Both the position numbers and the translations under genes were made by a program. Below are positions 14,293 to 25,692 of a stretch of 64,000 nucleotides of DNA, one piece after another. This stretch comes from Prosapia bicincta. Taxonomy: Eukaryota; Arthropoda; Insecta; Hemiptera; Cercopidae. The stretch spans positions 10,024,501 through 10,088,500 of the forward strand of contig JBAIZL010000376.1 of NCBI GenBank assembly GCA_036971475.1, in the 5' to 3' direction. The notes beneath the pieces were generated by a model. The model worked only from the letters and a program-made list of their open reading frames with translations, was not told the DNA's origin and searched no databases. Within the stretch, counting starts at the first letter, position 1; each line of letters opens with the position of its first letter.

Positions 14293-15353
14293 AAATTGTA
14301 AACCTATCTCATCGTCAATAGTCCCTCACAGTTTAAACCTGGGACAACTCTAAACCAACATGGGTAATAAATTGTAAACCTATCCCATCGTCAATAGTCC
14401 CTCACAGTTTAAACCTGGGACAACTCTAAACCAACATGGGTAATAAATTGTAAACCTATCTCATCGTCAATAGTGTCTCACAGTTTAAACCTGGGACAAC
14501 TCTAAACAAACATGGGCAATAAATTGTAAACCTATCCCATCGTCAATAGTGCCTCACAGTTTAAACCTGGGACAACTCTAAACCAACATGGGTAATAAAT
14601 TGTAAACCTATCCCATCGTCAATAGTCCCTCACAGTTTAAACCTGGGACAACTCTAAACCAACATGGGTAATAAATTGTAAACCTATCCCATCGTCAATA
14701 GTCCCTCACAGTTTAAACCTGGGACAACTCTAAACCAACATGGGTAATAAATTGTAAACCTATCCCATCGTCAATAGTCCCTCACAGTTTAAACCTGGGA
14801 CAACTCTAAACCAACATGGGTAATAAATTGTAAACCTATCTCATCGTCAATAGTGTCTCACAGTTTAAACCTGGGACAACTCTAAACAAACATGGGCAAT
14901 AAATTGTAAACCTATCCCATCGTCAATAGTCCCTCACAGTTTAAACCTGACACAACTCTAAACCAACATGGGTAATAAATTGTAAACCTATCTCATCGTC
15001 AATAGTGTCTCACAGTTTAAACCTGGGACAACTCTAAACCAACATGGGTAATAAATTGTAAACCTATCTCATCGTCAATAGTGCCTCACAGTTTAAACCT
15101 GGGACAACTCTAAACCAACATGGGTAATAAATTGTAAATCTATCCCATCGTCAATAGTCCCTCACAGTTTAAAACTGGGATAACTCTAAACCAACATGGG
15201 TAATAAATTGTAAATCTATCCCATTGTCAATAGTGCCTCACAGTTTAAACCTGGGACAACTCTAAACCAACATGGGTAATAAATTGTAAACCTATCCCAT
15301 CGTCAATAGTGATTCACAGTTTAAACCTGGGACAACTCTAAAGCAACATGGGT
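14293..15353. repeat. 76-bp minisatellite, about 14 copies
   Basis: The period is exactly 76 bp (TTG landmarks at 14296, 14372, 14448). Each monomer contains the palindrome GTTTAAAC and an ATGGG...CCCAT inverted pair. A rare variant (TCATCGTCAATAGTGTCTC followed downstream by AAACAAACATGGGC) recurs 380 bp apart, at 14461 and 14841. Five units were therefore duplicated as a block. Confidence 0.97.
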
Positions 15354-16434
15354 AAACTTTGAACCAAGGTTACGTCTACCCTTTATCGATCCTGTGTTAT
15401 TCGCACAGAAGAAAGTTCTCTTCATTTAGAAAACGTATAGCCGTGACATTCACAGGATCTGAACTTTGAGGCGTCTGTAATGAAATTATAACAGCTGAGC
15501 TGTAGGCGTTACCTTTCTAACACTGCCTAAGGATTTTATTGAGCAATGTACCATTGAAATTGAATTTATGTTGGTGCAATAGAATGGCCAAGTAAAAGCA
15601 CTTGTGCATCAGAGATAGTAACAGATAAAAACGCTCCACGAGGCTATCATTCCGATCAGCATCTCACGTGTGCTGACTTTTATCTGAGATCAGCAGGATT
15701 AAGGTTACGGTTCTGATGGACCTTTGTGAGTTTGAGGAGAACTACATGTGAAGACAAATCCACAGCTTAAGTTGAACATTTTTTAATATTATTAAACTAA
15801 TCAAAGAGTTACTGAACTTATGTTGACAAATTTACTGAGATAGAACGTATCGATTGCACTAAGCGACCTTCGTCAGCATAAACATGAGTGACCAAAACAA
15901 ACAGTAGTAGAAGATACATAAAACCAGCACGGCAAGAGCCGTCGAGGTTTAATTAAGAAACTTGAACAAAGCAAACAATCTTAGACACTGTTTAGTTTGT
16001 ATAGGAGAGATATAAACTAGATATTTTGAAAACTGAAAAGTAAACTTTCAAATTAATACCAAAACTTGTGAGACTATAAGAAACAGCTCATTCTTATAGT
16101 CGAAGAAGACAGAAATTTTTAAAAAATATTGGCATAGTCGAAATTTTTAAAGGGCTGTAACGACAGAAAAATACTATAGCAGAAATGGCTTATATTAAAA
16201 AAAAAATAACCAAACTGTAATAAAGTGAACGTTTTGAAATAATACTGCTTATGATTGTAACGTAGATTTAATTTAAAGGCGGTATTGTGGCGTGTAGGTT
16301 TCACATGTTTAGGCAATATTACTGGGTTAATACTTCACGCAAGGCGTGTATTTGCGAGCTAGTGCACGCAAGATATTATAATATAGAAACTTTACGTCTT
16401 TCAATTGAATTTCGTGATAATTTGTTTTTTATTC
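15354..16434. other. Unique DNA between array and element copy 2
   Basis: The array ends abruptly near 15353, in a sequence beginning CTTTGAACCAAGG. I see no coding signal or repeat in this stretch. Short open frames here are not supported. Confidence 0.5.
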
Positions 16435-17215
16435 AATCCCTTCTATTAGTTCACATTCTCGTTATATAATACCTTTAACAAATGTTTAATCCTTAATAAA
16501 ACACTTTTTTATTTATCCTTTCAAGTTCAAATACAAATTTTTAAACGTGTAGTGGACATCCACTATCAAAATCGATGACAATTGATGTTAATACAGTTTT
16601 TTCAAATATTTATTCATTAATTTAATTTTAAAATTTTGGGATGCCTACGTCAGATTCGAACTGAATGACTTCATGCTTGAAATCCTACACTTTGGCACTG
16701 AGCTAACTTTCCCAAAGCTAGAAATGCATTTTTTAAGAGTGTATATAGAGTTGTTTTTTTGCCGCCATCTGGTTGTTGTGAAAACCACCATTGTACAACC
16801 TTACATAGTTGCCATGGATATCACACTATGGCCACTAATGCTCTAGGATTAAAACTAAATAAAAAACAATAAAATAAACAAACACCCTGGATTAACGGCA
16901 TCAAACCTTGTTTCACAAAAGGACAATTCGAAAGGAAAGGGAAAAGAAACTAAAACGCAAGCGACAAAAAATAAAATAAACATATAAATAGAAACACACA
17001 AAAATAGTAGTCCAACACCATACATAGAAAGGGAAATGGAAAATTGCAAGAAAAGTTCCTTTCTATTTTGCCACTTAATATTGTTATTCTGTCATATGTA
17101 TACATTTATTTGTATTAATTGTAGTTATAAAATATAAGAAACTAAAATACAATTTTTCTTTGTTGACCTCAGTAGGAATTGACTTGACATTTTTTTTATA
17201 TTACTTGTTTTCCAT
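16435..17215 (-). mobile_element. ~770-bp dispersed element with internal tRNA-like module, copy 2
   Basis: This is the best preserved tail of the three copies. Its left flank contains CAATCCCTTCTATTAG, which matches copy 3 on the far side of that copy's TA microsatellite, so the element extends beyond the microsatellite there. The internal open frame (17049-16855) has the same order as copy 1, with the shared peptide pattern FFVAC ... FDAVNPGCLF against FDTVNPVCLF. The RFX-like half site CATGGCAAC is kept. The tRNA-like module lies at 16713-16648. Confidence 0.75.
16648..16713 (-). other. tRNA-like Pol III module inside dispersed element copy 2
   Basis: Minus strand: A-box-like TAGCTCAGTGCC (16705-16694) and B-box-like AGTTCGAATCT (16662-16652). 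It has diverged from copies 1 and 3 between the boxes, while the boxes themselves stay recognisable. Confidence 0.6.
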
Positions 17216-19018
17216 TTATATTCATATAGTATTAAGGGTTTTGTAAATTGTGTTTAGTTGTTGGTTTAAAACGAGTTTTCTACGTTGTCATTTGGAAAAT
17301 AATAAATAGATGTTTAGGTCCAGAAGAAGATTCCAGTTCAGATAAAAACGTAGTTAATAATGCAAAAAACATTATTTTGAAACTAATTAAACATTGTTTC
17401 AAATTTTACATGGCTTATAATTGGTCATAAATAAAAACTTATGAACAAAACAGTAACAACTACGTATGGTATAGCCCTAAAACGTATTTGTAGAAGATAT
17501 ACAAAACCAAATAGTTTCGTTATTGGCTTAGATATTTCTACCAGTATTGTATTAAATGTTACAAGAAAAAAAAAAAAAAAAACGAAAACAAAAGCAAATG
17601 GAATTTAGTAACGAACGGATAATTTGATCTGTTGGATTAGGTGTAAAAAATGTTTGTGTACCCATATGATGTGCATTTTTTCAAGTGTACTTTCGTTTTG
17701 CTATATCACCGTATTGTCGTTTTACTTTATTAAAAAAATTAATAGCACATTACAAAGTATTATCTCCCCCGACCACAGTCTCCCCTTTATGCAACGTGTG
17801 AGGGACAAACAGGGCTACATCCTGCTTGCTTTGTACATAGCTAACCCCAAGCCCTGAATTAAAAGCGGATTAAATACGAGATATGTTTTGAGGGGTGTCT
17901 GCTATTCCCCGGGGCCAGTTTCACTTGTTATTAACTTGTTCCCGGCTTAGGGAAGGTCTCTCCGAGGTATTGTTGCGTCTCTTTTATCACATCCTATTTA
18001 GGCGAGGGGCAGTGTTTGTTAACACTATCTATTTGAAAACCTTTTCCAGTAACTTTATCACAGACTAACGATATATATGTTGGGTTTAATTGTCAACAAT
18101 AATAATTTGCGGAATTACTTATAAAACAAATTTTACATAAAACAACTCTACAATACTAAAAGAACATGAAAAGCATATTGATTGTTTTGCTAGGAATGTT
18201 TTCTAAAAATCACTTAAATCGCTAAAAAAAACAGGAGTATAAATAAAAAGTACAAAAATAAATGAAAAAAATTTAATTTAAAGAGTATAATTCAATCTCT
18301 ATTAAATCAATCCTCGGTCCAATCGAGTAATATTTTAATACGGGATATGTTCTGACAGTTACAATAAAAATTATTTAAGCAAAGGACGGCCATTAAAACG
18401 ACTCAAATTAATGTTTACATTGAACAAGTAAACCTCATAGGCGAACTTCCATATTTATTAAATTGAAGTTTTCTAAAAAATCAGTTTTACAAAAATACGG
18501 TTGATAAAACTTATGTTTTTAGAATAATAACATTCTACAACCAGGAAAGAAAGTTGGTTTACGAAGGCTCGAACATTATTGTTGCGAAATTTCCATTAAA
18601 ATGTTTTTCAAAGGCTGTCAAAGTCTTTTTTAGTAAAGATTATTTACAAAGAGTTATTCCTGTCAAAACGTTACAAAGTTAACAGATCAATACTGCACAC
18701 GGATATTAAAAGTTAAAACCTTTAAAACTTTAAAAAAGTTAACAGCTTTTACACGCCTCCAAGTAAATGTTTCTATACACATAGAAGCTTGTACACGCTA
18801 CCCTTATTCAATGTCATACGGAATTCAACGACCCCAATAGCGAGAAATTAAAGAAGGTTAAAGAACACTGATACCTCTTTCCAAGAAACAGCCGACACAG
18901 ATAAGCACACGTATATACGCATCTCTACAAAACCAACTCTTCGGAGAATGTAGTATTCTCATCAAAAAATATTTTCAACATATCGAGACAGCATCAAGGT
19001 CTAGACGTTTGGTTAAAT
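17216..19018. other. Unique AT-rich DNA with a poly-A tract
   Basis: A 17-base poly-A run lies at 17566-17582. The second copy of a short dispersed repeat lies at 17904-18025. No exon-like sequence was found. The 89-bp array begins directly at the right edge. Confidence 0.5.
17904..18025 (+). repeat. Short dispersed repeat, copy B
   Basis: The partner of 12309-12410, in the same orientation. It shares CCCCGGGG, TTGTTCCCGGCTTAGGG and CATCCTATTTAGGCG in the same order. It is GC-richer than its surroundings. The family is unknown. Confidence 0.4.
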
Positions 19019-22000
19019 GTTTCTAACCGCTACCCAGTTTAATGCATGAAGCTGTACCCAGGCCAGGTAACTTATCTAAAGAAGACCTATCAGCCTATGT
19101 GTAGAGAGGTTTCTAACCGCTACCCAGTTAATGCATGACGCTGTACCTAAGCACAGTAACTTATCTAAAGAAGACCTATCAGCCTGGGTGTAGAGAGGTT
19201 TCTAACCGCTACCCAGTTAATGCATGACGCTGTACCTAAGCACCGTAACTTATCTAAAGAAGACCTATCAGCCTGGGTGTAGAGAGGTTTCTAACCGCTA
19301 CCCAGTTAATGCATGACGCTGTACCTAAGCACAGTAACTTATCTAAAGAAGACCTATCAGCCTGGGTGTAGAGAGGTTTCTAACCGCTACCCAGTTAATG
19401 CATGACGCTGTACCTAAGCACAGTAACTTATCTAAAGAAGACCTATCAGCGTGGGTGTAGAGAGGTTTCTAACCGCTACCCAGTTAATGCATGACGCAGT
19501 ACCTAAGCACAGTAACTTATCTAAAGAAGACCTATCAGCCTGGGTGTAGAGAGGTTTCTAACAGTTACCTAGTTAATGCATGACGCAGTACCTAAGCAAG
19601 GTTACTTATCTACAGAAGACCTATCAGCCTGGGTGTAGAGAGGTTTCTAACCGCTACCCAGTTAATGCATGACGCTGTACCTAAGCACAGTAACTTATCT
19701 AAAGAAGACCTATCAGCCTGGGTGTAGAGAGGTTTCTAACCGCTACCCAGTTAATGCATGACGCAGTACCTAAGCACAGTAACTTATCTAAAGAAGACCT
19801 ATCAGCCTGGGTGTAGAGAGGTTTCTAACAGTTACCTAGTTAATGCATGACGCAGTACCTAAGCAAGGTAACTTATCTAAAGAAGACCTATCAGCCTGGG
19901 CGTCGAGAGGTTTCTAACCGCTACCCAGTTAATGCATACGCTGTACCCAGGCCAGGTAACTTATCTAAAGAAGACATATCAGCCTGGGTGTAGAGAGGTT
20001 TCTAACCGCTACCCAGTTAATGCATGACGCAGTACCTAAGCACAGTAACTTATCCGAAGAAGACCTATCAGCCTGGGTGTAGAGAGGTTTCTAACCGCTA
20101 CCCAGTTAATGCATGACGCTGTACCTAAGCACAGTAACTTATCTAAAGAAGACCTATCAGCCTGGGTGTAGAGAGGTTTCTAACCGCTACCCAGTTAATG
20201 CATGACGCAGTACCTAAGCACAGTAACTTATCTAAAGAAGACCTATCAGCCTGGGTGTAGAGAGGTTTCTAACCGCTACCCAGTTAATGCATGACGCAGT
20301 ACCTAAGCACAGTAACTTATCTAAAGAAGACCTATCAGCCTGGGTGTAGAGAGGTTTCTAACCGCTACCCAGTTAATGCATGACGCAGTACCTAAGCACA
20401 GTAACTTATCTAAAGAAGACCTATCAGCCTGGGTGTAGAGAGGTTTCTAACAGTTACCTAGTTAATGCATGACGCAGTACCTAAGCAAAGTAACTTATCT
20501 AAAGAAGACCTATCAGCCTGGGTGTAGAGAGGTTTCTAACAGTTACCCAGTTAATGCATGACGCTGTACCTAAGCACAGTAACTTATCTAAAGAAGACCT
20601 ATCAGCCTGGGTGTAGAGAGGTTTCTAACCGCTACCCAGTTAATGCATGACGCAGTACCTAAGCACAGTAACTTATCTAAAGAAGACCTATCAGCCTGGG
20701 TATAGAGAGGTTTCTAACCGCTACCCAGTTAATGCATGACGCAGTACCTAAGCACAGTAACTTATCTAAAGAAGACCTATCAGCCTGGGTGTAGAGAGGT
20801 TTCTAACAGTTACCTAGTTAATGCATGACGCAGTACCTAAGCAAAGTAACTTATCTAAAGAAGACCTATCAGCCTGGGTGTAGAGAGGTTTCTAACAGTT
20901 ACCTAGTTAATGCATGACGCAGTACCTAAGCAAGGTAACTTATCTAAAGAAGACCTATCAGCCTGGGTGTAGAGAGGTTTCTAACCGCTACCCAGTTAAT
21001 GCATGACGCAGTACCTAAGCACAGTAACTTATCCGAAGAAGACCTATCAGCCTGGGTGTAGAGAGGTTTCTAACCGCTACCCAGTTAATGCATGACGCTG
21101 TACCTAAGCACAGTAACTTATCTAAAGAAGACCTATCAGCCTGGGTGTAGAGAGGTTTCTAACCGCTACCCAGTTAATGCATGACGCAGTACCTAAGCAC
21201 AGTAACTTATCTAAAGAAGACCTATCAGCCTGGGTGTAGAGAGGTTTCTAACCGCTACCCAGTTAATGCATGACGCTGTACCTAAGCACAGTAACTTATC
21301 TAAAGAAGACCTATCAGCCTGGGTGTAGAGAGGTTTCTAACCGCTACCCAGTTATTGCATGACGCAGTACCTAAGCACAGTAACTTATCTAAAGAAGACC
21401 TATCAGCCTGGGTGTAGAGAGGTTTCTAACCGCTACCCAGTTAATGCATGACGCAGTACCTAAGCACAGTAACTTATCTAAAGAAGACCTATCAGCCTGG
21501 GTGTAGAGAGGTTTCTAACAGTTACCTAGTTAATGCATGACGCAGTACCTAAGCAAAGTAACTTATCTAAAGAAGACCTATCAGCCTGGGTGTAGAGAGG
21601 TTTCTAACAGTTACCTAGTTATTGCATGACGCAGTACCTAAGCAAGGTAACTTATCTAAAGAAGACCTATCAGCCTGGGTGTAGAGAGGTTTCTAACCGC
21701 TACCCAGTTTAAGGCATGAAACTGTACCCAGGCCAGGTAACTTATCTAAAGAAGACCTATCAGCCTGGGTGTAGAGAGGTTTCTAACCGCTACCCAGTTT
21801 AATGCATGAAGCTGTACCCAGGCCAGGTAACTTATCTAAAGAAGACCTATCAGCCTGGGTGTCGAGAGGTTTCTAACCGCTACCCAGTTAATGCATGACG
21901 CTGTACCTAAGCACAGTAACTTATCTAAAGAAGACCTATCAGCCTGGGTGTAGAGAGGTTTCTAACCGCTACCCAGTTAATGCATGACGCAGTACCTAAG

Positions 22001-23122
22001 CACAGTAACTTATCTAAAGAAGACCTATCAGCCTGGGTGTAGAGAGGTTTCTAACCGCTACCCAGTTAATGCATGACGCTGTACCTAAGCACAGTAACTT
22101 ATCTAAAGAAGACCTATCAGCCTGGGTGTAGAGAGGTTTCTAACCGCTACCCAGTTAATGCATGACGCTGTACCTAAGCACAGTAACTTATCTAAAGAAG
22201 ACCTATCAGCCTGGGTGTAGAGAGGTTTCTAACCGCTACCCAGTTAATGCATGACGCTGTACCTAAGCACAGTAACTTATCTAAAGAAGACCTATCAGCC
22301 TGGGTGTAGAGAGGTTTCTAACCGCTACCCAGTTAATGCATGACGCAGTACCTAAGCACAGTAACTTATCTAAAGAAGACCTATCAGCCTGGGTGTAGAG
22401 AGGTTTCTAACCGCTACCCAGTTAATGCATGACGCTGTACCTAAGCACAGTAACTTATCTAAAGAAGACCTATCAGCCTGGGTGTAGAGAGGTTTCTAAC
22501 CGCTACCCAGTTAATGTATGACGCAGTACCTAAGCACAGTAACTTATCTAAAGAAGACCTATCAGCCTGGGTGTAGAGAGGTTTCTAACAGTTACCTAGT
22601 TAATGCATGACGCAGTACCTAAGCAAAGTAACTTATCTAAAGAAGACCTATCAGCCTGGGTGTAGAGAGGTTTCTAACAGTTACCTAGTTAATGAATGAC
22701 GCTGTACCTAAGCAAGGTAACTTATCTAAAGAAGACCTATCAGCCTGGGTGTAGAGAGGTTTCTAACCGCTACCCAGTTTAAGGCATGAAACTGTACCCA
22801 GGCCAGGTAACTTATCTAAAGAAGACCTATCAGCCTGGGTGTAGAGAGGTTTCTAACCGCTACCCAGTTTAATGCATGAAGCTGTGCCCAGGCCAGGTAA
22901 CATATCTAAAGAAGACCTATCAGCCTGGGTGTCGAGAGGTTTCTAACCGCTACCCAGTTAATGCATGACGCTGTACCTAAGCACAGTAACTTATCTAAAG
23001 AAGACCTATCAGCCTGGGTGTAGAGAGGTTTCTAACCGCTACCCAGTTAATGCATGACGCAGTACCTAAGCAAAGTAACTTATCCGAAGAAGACCTATCA
23101 GCTTGGGTGAAGAGAGGTTTCT
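19019..23122. repeat. 89-bp satellite array, about 46 copies, with higher-order structure
   Basis: The basic period is 89 bp (for example GG landmarks at 19108, 19197, 19286). Three monomer classes are visible. Class A has ACCGCTACCC; class B has ACAGTTACCT (at 19562, 19829, 20451, 20807, 20896, 21519, 21608, 22589, 22678, with a hybrid at 20540); class C is 90 bp and has CCCAGTTTAA with GGCCAGGTAAC. A 12-unit block of 1070 bp recurs (21519 to 22589; 21711 to 22781), and an earlier 1068-bp recurrence links 20451 to 21519. Each monomer carries TTATCT, a GATA site on the minus strand. No stop-free long frame exists. Confidence 0.98.
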
Positions 23123-24881
23123 ACCGGGTGCCGATTTTAATGAATAAAGCTCCAAGATGCTAAATATTAATCCAAGTTAGATTGTGCTGATGCTACTTTA
23201 CTGATAAAACAAACGATATTAGTGCCTAACATTTGCTTTAGTAAGACAGTGCTGCAATCCAGTGGGGAAGCAAACGAGCCTTGCGATTCCTGCAAACAGG
23301 TGGTCCTACAGTTTGGATATGGCTTGAGGACTTGCCGGTATTCGTGACTGAGACAATAGTAATCCTTAATTAAACGTTAATGAACAATGGCGTTCCGGCA
23401 ACATTTGTCACACGATTTGCTAACAATGGGAGCCTACGTGCGTTATCAGAAACAGTTTCTAGCGTCTACTATGTCGCCAGAGCATTAAAGTAAACGGAAC
23501 GCCATTAACTGAGAAGTTAACGATTGCCTTTCCGATTTGAACCTACTATAACCGCTCCTTTGCAAATACCATGGCACTTCGAATTGCACTTTTATTATAG
23601 CTTTAAAGGAACTCAAGTTGAATAGGTCCGATCTTGACGTGACGTATGTTATACCTTTTATGCTGCCCGGGAAAAATTTTTAATACGACGCCTGATATTG
23701 TTAGATTATTAAGGTTCTAAATAAGTTTTAGGTACGTTATCGCGCTACAGTTTGATACCAACGGGATAACCCGACTGGATTAACGAAGAACTCAACCATT
23801 ACGATTCGAGTCGCAAAATGCCAGGACTGACTCTTTAATTATTCCAACTGCGTTCGTCCGAATTAATTCCTGTCAAGCAGAAAATCAATAATTTAATTAA
23901 ATACTTTTTTAATATTATTAGTAGTAACAAATGAAGCGAAATAGGTCGTATGTTAGTAACAACTTGGAACCACTGTGATGTAATATTTTATTATAAATTA
24001 ACAAAACCTCAAACAAAAAAGCTATTGATTTAAATCCCAATGTACATTTCGATTGCTAAGCAGTCATCTACAGAAGAAATTATTATTAGAATAACGTCAT
24101 ACTACAATGAGTTATTCTTGTAATATTTTCTTCTAAAGATGGTTCCTAGTCAATCGACATGTACATTAGTGTTTAAATCAAAAGTTTTTTTTTGTAGAGG
24201 CTTTTTTATGTATTTATAATAAAAAAATGGTCATAAGTTTATTCCAGGGAAGTTAATAATCCCATCACTCTCACATATAATTCTACAGGAATCTCAAATA
24301 ATTCCACAGTAAACAATGTAGAAACTTATTTATAAATATTATCCTTGTAACATAACTTAGTTTTATTAATAGAAACACTATAAATTTTGATAAATGTGAA
24401 ACTATAATTGTGATTAATGTTGTTTTTGATTTATGAATTCGGGCGGCGTTTCATTTTACACCAGTAACACATTACTGTCTTGAACCTTCAGTCCAAGCTG
24501 GAAAGGATCAATGCAATATGCCAAGTTCAGATAAACTGGTTGTGCTTGTTATACAACTTGAACTAGCAGGATAAACGCCCATTAAAACACAACCCGGAAA
24601 AGTCAAGGGAGAATGACTCGTTCGGAACTAAATAGAGATATTAGATAGTAAAATAAAATATAAACGATAAAAGCCAGATAAACTGGGTCGGAACAGGAAG
24701 TAAAAACAGAAGAGTAACAGTTGATTTCTATTCGCGGAAGATCTTCTTTCATAATATTTGCACACTACAGCTCCACAAGCAGCAGCCTGGAGGCCATATT
24801 ACGTAAAGCATTTTTGGTCATTTTTGAACCCTCCTTCGCCATATAACGCAAACGTAGCTTTTATTAAAATAATACATTTAA
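23123..24881. other. Unique DNA with a 12-bp inverted repeat
   Basis: AATGGCGTTCCG at 23386-23397 is repeated in inverted orientation at 23495-23506, about 100 bp away, with partial outward similarity (CGTTAA). It could be a small foldback element. No other features are seen. Confidence 0.45.
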
Positions 24882-24889
24882 CTTTTTAT

Positions 24890-25263
24890 CAGGGGTCTCC
24901 GACCTTCGACCCTCGGGCCATATCCGGCCTGCGAACAGATTTTTTTTTTTGGCCCTCGGAAAACTAGCACAGTGAAAAAGCTTTTTTATTAGGTAATATA
25001 TTTCCTTTTAAGCATGTTTACCATTAAATATGAGTACAGTACTCGTCTCTCACTTGCTACGTCTTTTCTCTACAAGTGTAAAACTAGCTGTAATCAAGTA
25101 AAAAACTAAGCAAGAAAATCTGAAAAACCACCACTGACCTCTCAACGTCGTGCGTGTGTGAGTAGAGAGTGGTGTAGACTTTCTGCCCTGAAATATTGCT
25201 GGCCTGCCTTTCCTCCAAACGTTTTCGATGTGGCCCTTGAGTAAAAAAGGTTGGAGACCCCTG
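24890..25263. mobile_element. Non-autonomous hAT transposon (374 bp), copy 1
   Basis: The left end CAGGGGTCTCCGACCTT and the inverted right end (AAGGTTGGAGACCCCTG) form terminal inverted repeats with one mismatch, of the type known for Charlie-like hAT elements. Flanks CTTTTTAT (24882-24889) and CTTTTGAT (25264-25271) are an 8-bp target-site duplication with one mismatch, the length expected for hAT. There is no transposase inside, so it would need an enzyme in trans. The element at 38769-39133 belongs to the same family. Confidence 0.9.
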
Positions 25264-25271
25264 CTTTTGAT

Positions 25272-25692
25272 CATCACTTTTAAGTATAATACGGCAAGGA
25301 CATAAATTAATCAACATTTTAATTTTCAAACAAAATTTATGAGAAAAGAACTTAGCATTGCAAACTATCAGGTCGAGATGGTTCACCAATTCTATGCAAT
25401 TCTATGTTACAATATACGCATAAATGGATAGCTTTAGCGAGCCCAGAAGTAAACTTCCCTTTGCATTGGTCAAGTAAACTATCATTGTACTGTGACAAAC
25501 TTTAATTTTGTCAATTTTGTGATTAAATATTATTTAATAATACAATAATAGCGTTGTTATTCTTTTATTTATTTAAATATTATATTAATTAATTGCTATA
25601 AATACAGAAGACAATGAAATAAAAACTTCGTTTTATAATTTAAAATTAGTAACTAAAAGTTGGGACCGCATCAAGAAAATATTTTGTAAGAA
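25272..25692. other. Unique AT-rich spacer
   Basis: Nothing recognisable. It joins the hAT element to the 121-bp array, whose first monomer is partly degraded. Confidence 0.5.
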
